Shown here: positions 52,020 to 62,899 of the stretch, piece by piece
Numbering within the stretch: position 1 is the first letter of the stretch
How the letters are laid out: each line of letters starts with the position of its first letter
NCBI RefSeq assembly: GCF_947507565.1
Contig: NC_089180.1
Coordinates: forward strand, 1,550,001 to 1,614,000
Length of the DNA stretch: 64,000 nt
Source: Oscarella lobularis
Taxonomy: Eukaryota; Porifera; Homoscleromorpha; Homosclerophorida; Oscarellidae
Direction of reading: 5' to 3'
The notes under the pieces: generated by a model
What the model was told of the DNA's origin: nothing
The model's database searches: none
What the model saw: only the letters and a program-made list of their open reading frames with translations
Translations under genes and position numbers: made by a program

Positions 52020-53080
52020 GTGGCCTTTTGAAGCCGCTCTCCTTTCTGGGTTGTTTCGTCGAGGGACGCGACGCGCTGCCGTCCGTCGCCGAGAGCGACG
52101 TCTTTCGTCGCGCCGTGGCGATCGTCACTCCAATAGCGACGATACGTCGGAAAACGCGACGAAATTTCAGTCGAGCGCCGTGAAATTCGTTTGACGACAA
52201 ACTGCCGTCCGTCTATCCGCACGGCGACGAAAAGCACAAGTCGTCGCGACTCGTTCATCCGCACGCGCTTCTCGTCATGATCGGGCTTCTGCCGACCGTC
52301 GAAGGCGCGCCGACGCGCGACGATTACGAGAAAATGAGTCGAGAGGACAAGGATCTCAACAACAAAGTAAGAAAAACGTTATTATAAGTGTTTCTCGTAG
52401 TAATCCTTTTCCTTTTTCTTTAGTGGGCTTTTGGGCTTCAGCACGCGGTCTTGAATTCGATCGAGTACCTTATCGGCTCGGATCGAAACGCGCAGATGGT
52501 TTTTCAGGCGGGAATGACGCAGAAGTGCAACAGCGCGCTCGCCGACGAGCTTCACCCGCTGCACCATCAACTACAGCGCCTTTTCGAACGACTCGCATCG
52601 TACGGCCAACGTGAGGTAAATGAAAAGTCAGATAGTGCATACTAGCGCTGACTGGGCTTGTTCTTAGAGAGTTTTTGCGGAGTCGACAAGCTCGTCTCCG
52701 TCGCTCTCGAACATCGTGATTCTCTCGACGAAATCGATTTGGCGCAGGCAAACCGGTCGACGTCACGCGCATCCAATCGCTCGTCTCCATAACGACGCCG
52801 CGCGACGGCGGCTTTCACGGACCCCACTCGACGCCGTCGTTCGTCGAATTCGACCATGACGTGCGAAGGATACGGCTATCTCTACGTGCCGTCGATAACG
52901 CCAATAGCGACGTCGTCGACGTCGTCGTCGTCGTCGAACGGAAACGCCGTTTCCGCTTACGTCGGAACACTGATGCCAACCGCCTATGCCACTCGTTGGT
53001 TTACCGTCAATCAAAATATGAAGTTACTAGATTGGATGGAATCCCTTTTGGAAGCTGGTATAGCTTTTTGCAGGCTTTGA
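52020..53080 (+). pseudogene. WDFY3: WDFY3 (ALFY) fragment
   Basis: WDFY3 is a giant BEACH-WD40-FYVE protein of selective autophagy. Exon pieces include KPLSFLGCFVEGRDALPSVA (52025 on), WAFGLQHAVLNSIEYLIGSD, then MTQKCNSALADELHPLHHQL with QRLFERLASY (52425-52617), and IQSLVSITTPRDGGFHGPHS with TPSFVEFD (about 52770-52850). Human WDFY3 has CSAALADEDHSLHPPLQRMF and VKCLVSMTTPHDIRL in the same order. After FVEFD the match moves one frame over (EGYGYLYVPSITPIA, about 52870). All C-terminal BEACH, WD and FYVE parts are absent. Confidence 0.75.
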
Positions 53081-53919
53081 TCTCAAAACTGATTTTCCTT
53101 GTCTTAGAAGCAAAGCAAGAAAGCAAGATTTATTTAATCAAATGAAGCCCCTTGAAAACAAGTAGGTCTTATGCCTTCCTGAATAGGCTAGAAGAACTGA
53201 TAAACTATTTCTGCCTAGCTTTCCGACTTCATCAGCACATCTGCTTCTCTAATCAATGGCTGGCTACTGCGTGTCTACCAAGTCATTGAACAGTCCAGAA
53301 AATGAGTCAGATGAAGAAGCAAGAGACGAAATATGAACTGGTTTTATTTTCTTTTTCATTTGCGTTAGCTGTAGTTATTAGTTGGTAGTTAGATTAGGGG
53401 TCCTGACGTATGCTTGCAAATCTTTTATTTAATTAATATACCCGGAAATAAACCGGAAGTAAAAAATTCGTGCACAGCCTTCTTTGCATTCGGGCATTCT
53501 CGGATGTGAGCACTGGCAGCCTGATTCCAGGGGGACTACTTTTTTGCCCACCGCAGTCCTGGAGGGGGAGGGGTCGACTGCATAACCCCCAACAGCAGGC
53601 CAGCCAATTTAGCCTCGTGGCAACAGAGTTGGGCCGGTTTTGTTTAGTCACCCCGGTGCCCAGGGGTGAACGAAGACATCGGAAAGCTCTTCATCACCTC
53701 GTCAGTATGATCCATGAATGAAATGACAAAGCCAAAGAGAAAGAGAATCATACCTGCTTCACTTGAATGAGATGACATCAGAAGGAGTAGCTATTGGCTT
53801 TAGAAAAGCTTCACTTTTAGTCACGTGTCTCTAATCAACTGTATTGATTGATCGATTGATTGATTGATTGTTTGATTGAATTTGTCGTTTTCGACATCCC
53901 GTATAATGTAAGCGTTAAG
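53081..53919. other. Stretch without recognised gene, with (TTGA)n microsatellite
   Basis: Between WDFY3 and CEP135. A TTGA/TGAT microsatellite lies at about 53843-53880, directly upstream of the CEP135 start. An open frame at 53470-53721 has no family I know. Confidence 0.45.
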
Positions 53920-55403
53920 ATGGCGGCCGCGGCAACCGAGAAAAAGTTCATTGCACTGCGAAAGCGCCTCGACCAACTCGGCAATCGGCAGCCGCTCGGC
54001 ATGGAATCGTATCTACTCGTCGATCGCCTTTTCGGCGACCTCGTCCAAACGACGGACAGCCTTCGCAAAGCGAAAAAATACGCGAATCTGCGCGGCGGCG
54101 GCGGCGACGACGCGAACGCCGCCTGGACGGACGCGGTCGGCGCCTACAAGGCAGAAAACGCGCGACTCGTTCGCGAAAACAACGACCTAGACGCAAAACT
54201 TCTCGCCGAACGCGAAACGCTGGAGGAGCGCGTGCGAGAGCTGCGCGTCACGCTGCGACGCGAGAACGCCGATCTCAAATTCGTCAACAGTCGTATTAAT
54301 ACGTCGATCGCGTTCGCGCGCACGAACGCCAATCGGCGGCGAAAGACCGTTGAGCTGCAGGAGAAAGAAAGAAAGACTCCGGGCGGACGAAAGAAGCTCG
54401 TCGCCTTTCGGAAGCAACGTATGGACGTGGAAGCGCACGTGCCGCCGCCGGCGGCGGCGGCAACGGCACCGCGAGTCGTTGCTCCGGAACCGTTTCTTAT
54501 GGATATGATGAAAATGGGTGATTTGAGAAATGAGCGGATGAGCGAGAAGATCGTCGCGTTGGAGGAGTCCGAGAAGGCGTCGGCAAGGGCCGTGCAGAGT
54601 TTGAGGAAACAGGTGAGAATAGTTCTATGTGTATGACTAAAATCTTTTATTTTTTTAGGTGGAAGTGAGGAATGCTAAGATAAAGAGATTGCACGGACTG
54701 TTGGAAGGAGGTCGGCCTCTCGACGTCATCATTGCAGAAGGGCAGAAGGAGTCGAATGAAAAAATGGTGGCCCATCTCAATATACAGGTTAGCCTATTTG
54801 GGATATTGAATTTTTTTTTCTTTTTATTGTCTCCTCTAGGTGGATTATCTCACGCAAGTCAATTCGGAAATGGCGTCAAAGATGAAAGAGACGGAGTCGA
54901 GTCAGAAGGACGCCGAATTGAGAGCTGGCGAGTTGGCGTCGAAAAATGCGAGACTGTGCGGAGAATTGGAGGAAATCAACGACGTGACCAAGCAACTAGA
55001 AGAGGAAAACGCCGTTCAAATCAAACAACTCGAAGTGGAACTGAAAGAGACAAAGGCAAAGGAGACATACGTAAAATTATTGAGATATGTAAATTCAATG
55101 ATTACTTTTCAGGATTTTGATGAACGTCGCGTGCAGCTCATTAGCGAATTCAAAAAGGAAATTCGAGAGTTGAAACGCACGTGCCACAGTTTGGAACTGA
55201 CTGGCAAGCAAAACGCCAAATTAGCGCACGTGGCCGAAAATGACGTTCGACTGAGCGAAGAGCGTTACGAGAGAATTTCTCAGGAGAAGCGAGAAGTGAA
55301 GGCGAGATACGAAAAATTGCAGGAAAAAGGCAAAAAGAACAGATCGAGTTGGATTTTGACGTCACTTTTACCTTTGAAAGGAAGGGATCTAACTTTGAGG
55401 TAA
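53920..55403 (+). CDS. CEP135: CEP135 centriolar protein, N-terminal half
   Basis: ATG at 53920 (MAAAATEKKFIALRKRLDQL). CEP135 organises the centriole cartwheel together with SAS-6. The N-terminal landmarks match: FIALRKRLDQLGNRQPL, LVDRLFGDLVQTTDSLRKAK, ENARLVRENNDLDAKL, ENADLKFVNSRI, KTPGGRKKLVAFRKQRMDVE, then LHGLLEGGRPLDVIIAEGQ, NEKMVAHLNIQVDYL and LCGELEEINDVTKQLEEENA. Exons end at 54612, 54787 and 55070 with normal donors. The whole is a parallel coiled coil after the first 70 residues. It ends at about residue 400 in KNRSSWILTSLL, where homology fades; vertebrate CEP135 has over 1100 residues, so the 3' half is missing or lies in unrecognised exons. No frameshift was noticed. Confidence 0.8.
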
Positions 55404-55690
55404 TTAATGGCTTTGCTCTTTTAGAGAAAAATGAGGGTGTACTTAGAGCGCGTTTATAATTTATGATTTCACACCGTTTCTCTGCATGGTTCCAGTTCGT
55501 ATGTAATAACGCGCTTTAGTGTTTAGGTAATGGCGTCATCGCCGCAATCTAATTACTACGTCATTCGCTTAGGCCAATAGGCGTCGTCTCCGCATCCCGG
55601 CGATTCCCCACGGAGGCTAGTGGCAACCGCTCGTCTAGAAACGTTCCGTCGTTCGCTGCGAATGTTCACTAAACTGTCAGACCGCTAATC
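55404..55690. promoter_or_regulatory. Upstream region of CDC14
   Basis: Non-coding sequence before the ATG at 55691; contains TTACTACGTCATTCG, a CRE-like motif. Promoter role is inferred from position. Confidence 0.3.
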
Positions 55691-58600
55691 ATGACTTCGA
55701 GCGTGAGCATCGACAGAGAGCCGTCGACGAACGAATGCGAAGTGATCAAGGGTAAGGAAACGAAAGAGAGGGGCACATCCCACGCGAATAATCCCCGATC
55801 GTTCGTCAGATCGCCTCTACTTCGCGACGCTTCGCACTTGTACGCCTTCCGTACACTACTTCAACATCGACGACGAGTTTCGTTACGAAAAGTAAGCGAG
55901 GAAACGGTCGAACCGGGTTCGCGAAGCCCGACACGTCTCCCCCACAGCTTTTACGCCGATTTCGGCCCTCTAAATCTGGCAATGCTCTATCGCTACTGCT
56001 GGAAACTAAACAAGAAACTCAAGGTAAATACATCTTCGTCAGATGGACGCGTTCGAATGGCCTCTGCTTTTTTTTCAGTCGAGCGCGTTAACGAAGAAGA
56101 AGATCGTCCATTACACGTCGTACGACAACAACCGAAAGCGAGCGAACGCCGCCTCGTACGCGGTAAGTCTGGCGACTCGCCAAGAAAAAAAAACAATCCG
56201 TCCGTCCGCTTACGTAATCGATCTCGAGACGCCCGGTCTCCCCCCGCATCGAGGCGCAGTATCGTCTCCTCTCCTCTACGAGCGGAGCTATCGTACTCTG
56301 AAACGTCTACGTGCTGTTTCTTTTAGATAATCTATGATCGGAAATCGCCCGAAGAGGTGTTCGCTTCGCTGACCTCGGGCCAGCCGCCTTATTTGCCATT
56401 CAGGTACGACAAAACGCATGGAAATTTTTCGTCGTTCGTCGCTCGTACGCGACAGAATGTCCTCATTACGTAAACGGATCGTTTTGCACGTGCCGGCGCT
56501 GAAATCAGCGGGGCGTTCATTGTTTTTATTCGATGTTTAAGGTAGCAAGGGGGGTACTAGAGTGTCGGAATATTAAAAACATAAAATTCGCTAAAAAAAC
56601 ACGTTGGAGTATGTTCTCTCTATTTTACAATAAGTACAGCCTGTTGTCGTGAAGGAACGCGTGGAACGTCCGGTCTTCCGAGAGCGGGTCTTATCTAACG
56701 CGCGTTACTTAAGAGAAAATAGGCTTTTTTCGGCGTTTTCTTACACGAGATGATATATTTTGAGGTACGTAAGAATAAAGATATTACAATAATCTAAGTA
56801 TTTTGTTAAATAATTATATTTCTGTATGAGGTCGTTTTGGCAGAAAAATGGAAATTGTGAACAGGCATATATATACTGTATGTATACTGTATGTATATAT
56901 AGACCCCTTGCAGGCACGCGACCAATTAGACGGTGACACGCCTACTGGAGGACAACCGGGACTTGCCAAACGCATAAAAGAGCCCGAAACTCTACTTTCC
57001 TTCCCTATTACAGAGCTGCCCTGACAAGATCAGAGAGTACTCGTCTATACGAAGAAAAAGGGCAACTCGCGAAAGGCGTCGATCCTTCGCAAAGCCATTA
57101 CGCGAGTGGGCGGATAACATCGACAAGTGGCCGGCGATTACAGGGACGTATTCGATCATAGCGCCAAGCTCATACACGAGTGAGGTCTTCCTGAATTACC
57201 GAAATATCAAGTGCTACCAGCGATTTCTTTCGAAATGCGTCGGATCGTTGTTTGACACGCCTGTCGCTGAAAATCGCCGTCGAATCGTTGCAGTAAAGGT
57301 AGGCTAATACGTTTCGTGTCATCTATGGGCTTTGTGCTAGTTTTGTGAGTATTACTCTGGCGGAAAACTTGAAAAAAATATGTCTGAGAACCTCAGGCTG
57401 CAGTATCCGTGGACTCATTCTGAAGTATTTTTGCAAGTTTTCCGCCAGAATGGTACTCACAAAGTCCCTAGATGACACGAAAACGAATTAGCCTACTTTT
57501 ACTGCAATGATTCGGAGGCGATTTTCAGCGACAGACGTGTCAAACAACGATCCGACCCATTTCGAAAGAAATCGCTTGTAGCAGTTGATATTTCGGTAAT
57601 TCAGGAAGACCTCACTTGTGTATGAGCTTGGCGCTATGATCGAATACGTCCCTGTAATCGCCGGCCACTTGTCGATGTTATCCGCCCACTCGCGTAATGG
57701 CTTTGCGAAGGATCGACGCCTTTCGCGAGTTACCCTTTTTCTTCGTATAGACGAGTACTCTCTGATCTTGTCACGGCAGCTCTGTAATTGGGAAGGAAAG
57801 TAGTGTTTCGGGCCGTTTTATGCGTGTGACAAGTCCCGGTTGTACTCCAGCACGTGAGCTATCGTTGACTCCCACGCCAACTGCAAGGGGTCTAGATCTT
57901 TGGGCCCGTAACTCGAAAAACTGCTACAACCGTTTGCCTTACTTCGAGGAAGGTTTTCGTTCTTTCAACGGCCATTTTCCCAATAGACGTCGGAGACAAA
58001 CGCGATCGCCGGACATCACTAGACTCAACTACGAAGCGGTTTTGCGAACCGTTGCGCCATTCGAAAGAAACGGCTCGATTTCGGCTTTTCGCGGCCGATT
58101 TTTGATAAAAATGGGCTCTATTTTGACATATACGCGACGAATCGACAAAACCTCTCGTAGTTGAGTCAAGCGATGCCTGACGATCGCGTTCGATGCGGCT
58201 AATCGCCGATAACGGCCGTTCAAAGGACGAAAAAACGCCGAAAACGGCTGTTTTTCGGCGCTATTGCTAAACGCAGCCGATCGGTGCGGTTAGCTACGCT
58301 TCGTGTATCGTTTTCGCACCGGCCGTCCTCTGTTTACACCCCGTTGCTAGTCTTCATGCTAGCGTACGCGTTCCATGCCCAAAAATGCAAGAAGGAACGC
58401 CTCTTCCTGGTAACCCTAACCACGCCCCTAGCAACCCCCCTTGCAACCTTAAAGGGACGCGTCGTGCAGAAGCTGCACGTTCCACTTGAGCCTCCACATT
58501 AGCGGTCTCCACAAGGTAAGAATCGCGCGCGCGCAACGACGCGAAATGACTCCGCCCCCTCTCTCCTCTCTAGGCGATCGAGAACAAGTTTTTAGACTTC

Positions 58601-58840
58601 GACGTTTTCGACGTGGCCGAGTACGAACACTACGCGTTATCCTTTGTTTGCACGGCTTTGCTTATTATCGTTTCGCCCATGCCCCGCGGCGATTCGAATC
58701 AGCGCGTCGAGAACGGGGACTTTAATTGGATCGTACCGGGCAAATTTCTCGCGTTCAGCGGTCCGCACAGTAAAACGCACGTCGATATACCTATTTTCTT
58801 GCTAATCCGATTTTTTTCGCAGATGCAAAAAAGCAGAAAA
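55691..58840 (+). pseudogene. CDC14: CDC14 dual-specificity phosphatase, N-terminal domain
   Basis: ATG at 55691 ([20 protein letters not shown]). CDC14 reverses CDK phosphorylation at mitotic exit. Exons read [40 protein letters not shown] with [45 protein letters not shown], then, after a 2.1-kb intron with a foldback element, [15 protein letters not shown] and [20 protein letters not shown] (to about 58770). This is the complete substrate-binding N-terminal domain. The catalytic domain with HCKAGLGRT does not follow; sequence ends shortly after GPHSKTH with a stop near 58841. All visible junctions are clean, so the loss is a 3' truncation. Confidence 0.8.
56901..57893. mobile_element. Foldback element (993 bp, arms about 430 bp)
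   Basis: AGACCCCTTGCAG at the left and CTGCAAGGGGTCT at the right end. The two halves are near-perfect reverse complements around a loop at about 57345-57440, and both arms encode the same frame in mirror image (YELGAMIEYVPVIAGHLSML). It lies in a CDC14 intron. Long arms with a small loop fit a foldback or MULE-like element. No transposase is seen. The region to the right (57894-58500) has no recognised gene. Confidence 0.75.
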
Positions 58841-58968
58841 TGAAAACTGATGCCGCCGCCGCCGCCGCCGCCTTCGACTGTTTTATGACTAAAAAAACAC
58901 TGAGTAAATAAAGGAAGGAGGGCGTTGTTGAATAATTGGTGAATTAACTATAACGTTTGTGTATGCAG

Positions 58969-59474
58969 AAGAGATACTACAAACGCCGCGCAAGACGCAC
59001 TGTGCGAAGCCCAATGCGTTACTGCTGTCAACATCATTCGCAGCAAGACGGTCGGGAGGAAAAGTCCCAATGACGACTCCTTTTCCAATTGAATTTTTTG
59101 ACGCGAGTAAAGTCGAAGGAAAAAAGGATGAAAATCTTCTTTCTACATTGGGCGAAGGAAACGCGTACAACTTGACTGACTTTCTCGAAATTAGTCCATC
59201 CTCTCTTCAAGGCAATCACAAAGAGGATTACGACATTGTGGGGGCGTGGATCAACAAAGTGCTAAGTCAGGATGAAGCCTTGATAATAGAGAATTACAAC
59301 ATGAAGAAAGATAGTAAAGTGAGGCGTTACGAGCTTCCCATCGACGTCTTCACACGTTCGAATATAAAGCCTGATGTTGTTGTCTACTGGGATAAGGACA
59401 AGCCTATCGTTCTCATTGAAGTTATATCAAGTCCTCACATTGAGACAGTGATTACGGAATCAAGGGAGAAGAAG
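58969..59474 (+). CDS. Nuclease-like (PD-(D/E)xK-type) module, one exon
   Basis: Exon with acceptor TATGCAG and donor GTACTT. It reads EGNAYNLTDFLEISPSSLQG, ALIIENYNMKKDSKVR, then IKPDVVVYWDKDKPIVLIEV with ISSPH. A strand-D then strand-E-V pattern (PDVVV...IVLIEV) is that of restriction-endonuclease-like folds, but the usual Lys after E-x is not seen, so activity is uncertain. Related single-exon modules occur near kinases in several invertebrates and fungi. Exons on both sides are not found; the piece at about 59633-59706 (SSFDGITEERGDIEGRMTFL) may or may not belong. Confidence 0.45.
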
Positions 59475-60149
59475 GTACTTTGGGAACAATTCAACTTTCG
59501 GGTTAACCGTGTGGTTTTCGCCTGTGTGTACCTATGTGTTTGTTGGTATGAGCGGGAGCGTAGGAGGTCACATACATGTATATCATACATCCTCATACAT
59601 CTTGGTTTTGGTGCATCCGGGTTGCACAGGTATTTTCGTTCGTCGTTTGACGGGATAACGGAGGAACGCGGCGACATCGAAGGTCGAATGACCTTTCTAC
59701 ACGGGTAAGAGACGCTTTTAGAGGATGACGATTGTTGCGCGAGCGGTTCTGGGGCCCCTGTACGCGTGCGAAGGATTTCTTAGTCGATGCGCGCCCTTGG
59801 CGAGCGTTCGCTGTCGTTCGAATGGGTCCTGTTGCGTTTAGACGGGCGTTTTATCGTTGCGCGATCGAGTTCTGAGCATGTTCTGAGGCTCCGTTGCGCA
59901 CGGGAATTTTTCGTAGCGGCGATCGCTGTGTTTTTCGACGCCTTTCAGTCCTATTTTGGGTTTCGTGTGTCTTTAGGCGTGTTTTTGTCGTAATTAAGGT
60001 GGGTTTTTGCCCCGATTTAGACTTTTATGTTGTGTTGTTGGGAAAAAAGAGTTTCGAGGCGATCATGGGAGGAGAAAGGGTAGGTAAGCGCTCGAAGAGC
60101 TTTACCACCATTCGTTCAAGTAAGGGGGTCATTATTGTGGGTGGAATCA
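59475..60149. other. Stretch without recognised gene
   Basis: Between the nuclease-like exon and the dynein piece. One exon-like frame at 59633-59706 is unassigned; the remainder shows nothing. Confidence 0.35.
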
Positions 60150-61925
60150 TGCACTGAGCTTAGAAATTTTAAGAACCACCTTGCTCAACACGTCACAAGC
60201 AGGTAAGATCTTTATCTGTATAATTTAATTTGAATGCTTTTTTTTAATTTTTAATTTTTTTATAGTCTTGACGACCTGGCTGCTTTCATCATGCGAGTCG
60301 ATGCGGGATTGGCCAAAGAGGTCGAAGACGGCGACTACGACGGTCTCGTTGCCGTTATCGGGCTTTTGATGGCCGTCAAAGATCGCACACCGAACACGGA
60401 CAGCATGTTGGAACCGCTCAAGCAAACGATCGATCTTCTGAAGACGTACGAACAGGAGATGTCCGACCAGGTGCGCACGCTCCTCGAAGAGCTGCCCGAT
60501 CGATGGACGAACCTGAAAAAAGTGGCGGCGGACAGCGAAGCAGGTCGTCGCGCCACTCCAAGCGAACGAAGTGGCGATCATTCGAAAGAAGTGCTCGTCG
60601 TTCGACGTGAAGCAGCACGAGTTCCGAGAGCTCTTTCGACGAACCGCGCCGCTTGCGTACAATTCGTCGAACGCGTACGCGCGTCTCGATCGGCTGCACG
60701 TCGAAGTCGCCGCGCTCGAACGCGAAATGGGCGCCCTACACGAATCGGCGTCGCTGTTCGAGGTAAACACGCCCGACTATCGGCAACTGAATGCGTGCCG
60801 TCGACGCGAAGTCGGTCAACTGAAGCAACTGTGGGACGTCGTCGAATTGGTTCACAGTTCGATCGAGGAGTGGAAGACGACGCTGTGGCGACAGGTCAAC
60901 GTCGAAACGATGGACATCGATTTGAAGAAATTCGTCAAGGACATTCGCGCTCTCGACAAGGAGATGCGCGCTTGGGACGCGTTCAGTGGCGTCGATTCGA
61001 CCGTTAAGAATATGGTGACGTCGTCGGCGAGCTGCAGAATCCGGCGATTCGCAAACGGCATTGGCTCCAATTGATGCAGGCGACGAACGTCAAGTTCGCC
61101 ATGTCCGAAGAGACGACGCTCGCCGATTTGCTCCAGTTGAAGTTGCACAAGTTCGAAGACGAAGTTTCGGGAATCGTCGACAAGGCGACGAATGAATTGA
61201 ACATGGAGAAAATCTTTGGTCTCAAATGGATTTTGAACACGAGCCCCATCCGCGCACGGGCATCACGTTGCTGAAATCGAGCGAAGAATTGATCGAGACG
61301 CTCGAGGACAATCAAGTTCAATTGGAGGACATGATGACGTCGAAATACGAAGAAGTTTCCGCGTGGCAAAAGCGACTGTCTACGACGTGGTCTCACTTGG
61401 AGAGCATTTTTATCGGATCGGAAGACAAAGTGACAAACAAGAAGGGTCTATACGAGACGTTGGAAAATATTCAGGGTCGATTGTCGGTCTGCGAGAAGGC
61501 ACTCGCCGAATATCTGGAGACGAAACGTCTTGCCTTTCCGCGATTCTATTTCGTTTCGTCAGTCGATCTGCTTGACATTCTCTCAAAGGGAAATTTCCCT
61601 ACAGAAGTCGCTCGCCATCTGGCGAAACTTTTCGACAATATGGCTCGTTTGAAGTTCAAAGAGGATTCCGACGGCAAGCCGACGAAAACGGCGTTGGGAA
61701 TGTACAGCAAAGAAGGAGAATACGTCAACTTCAACGAGCCGTGCGAGTGCGTCGGACAAGTCGAATTGTGGCTGAATAAATTGATGGAAACTATGCAGGT
61801 GACTGTGCGGCACGAGCTCTGCGAATCGGTGGCCGCTTACGAGTTCAAGGCTCGCGACCGAAGTGAATATCGCCTTCAGCCGACTCGAAGAGGGCTACGA
61901 GAACGCTCTGAAGGCTCAGATAAGT
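60150..61925 (+). pseudogene. Outer-arm axonemal dynein heavy chain (DNAH9/11/17-type) fragment
   Basis: Covers part of the tail-linker region: FKNHLAQHVTSS (exon ending about 60201), [172 protein letters not shown] and [20 protein letters not shown]. Frame changes occur near 60541, 61020, 61220 and 61850. Several segments are deleted in frame, for example the residues between SKY and EEVSAW, between RLSTT and WSHLES, and about 35 after IFIGSED. Start, motor domain and microtubule-binding stalk are absent. It is a decayed piece, though every retained block is very conserved. Confidence 0.85.
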
Positions 61926-62056
61926 GCCTCGTAGTTGTATGTGTTAAAGGGGCTTTGTTTTTTGTGTGTTATATAGGAAGGAGGTCGAGCGGAAATTAGC
62001 ATAAGGTATCAGTTTATTTTTAATTTTAGGATTATTTTTTACTCTCTTTTTATCTA

Positions 62057-62780
62057 GGGGAATTCACTTGGAAGGAGGAGAAGAGGACAAGGGACACGCG
62101 TAGGGGCAAGTGGGGGAAGACTATCTATGGGTACAGAGTTATTTTGCATTTGTTTATCACACCTTATTTCTTTTATTTAGGAACACTCAACGGGATGGAA
62201 CGAGGATGCAAGAGAAGGGCAAAGGACACGTACAGGGAAGGAAAAGGGTCGACAAGGACGAAGGGAGGGACGTGGGGGAAGGCTATCGACAGGTACAGAA
62301 TTATTTAACATTTGTTTTTCACATCTAATTATTGTTCTCTAGGGGCATTCAAATAGAAGGACGAGGAGAGGGACAGGACGCGCGAAGGGGAAGGAGCGAA
62401 TATCAATCGAAAAGAGAAGGGGACAAGGGAAGGATTTTAGGTATGCGATATAGGTTTTATTTTAATCTTTGGAATTATTTCTAATTATTTCTCTAGGGGC
62501 ATTCCAATAGAAGGACGAGGAGAGGGACAGGACGCGCGAAGGGGAAGGAGCGGGTATCAATCGAAAAGAGAAGGGGACAAGGGAAGGATTTTAGGTATGC
62601 GATATAGGTTTTATTTTTATCTTTGGAATTATTTCTAATTATTTTTCTCTAGGGGCGTTCAAATAGAGGGACGAGGAGAGGGACAAGATGCGCGAAGGGG
62701 AAGGAGCGAGGATCAATCGAGAAGAGAAGGGGACAAGGGAAGGATTTTAGGTATGCAATATAGGTTTTATTTTTATCTTT
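62057..62780 (+). repeat. Five-unit tandem repeat of exon-plus-intron modules
   Basis: Three near-identical units of about 154-158 bp (starting about 62342, 62496 and 62654) and two diverged ones upstream. Each has a purine-rich block (GGACGAGGAGAGGGACA) of about 100 bp ending in a donor (TTTTAG/GTATGCGATATAG) and an AT-rich spacer ending in TTTCTCTAG. So each repeat looks like a small exon with its own intron. The reading frame of the block is open in at least one frame, but no protein is recognised. It lies between the dynein piece and talin. Confidence 0.65.
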
Positions 62781-62899
62781 GGGTTAGAAGGTAGGCCCAA
62801 AGTTAGGAATCGTTATTACTCCTTATATTTTGATCGTATAGAGCTGGGACCGGTACCTTTAAATAGGAAATTTAATAAGCCGATCTCGTTTCCGTGCAG

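Noticed and set aside
58284-58502. Small gene before the CDC14 exon at 58514
   Set aside because: Open frame in intronic sequence with no homology and low-complexity ending.
62340-62780. CRISPR-like array
   Set aside because: Units are about 155 bp with no unique spacers, and the setting is eukaryotic with splice-like signals.
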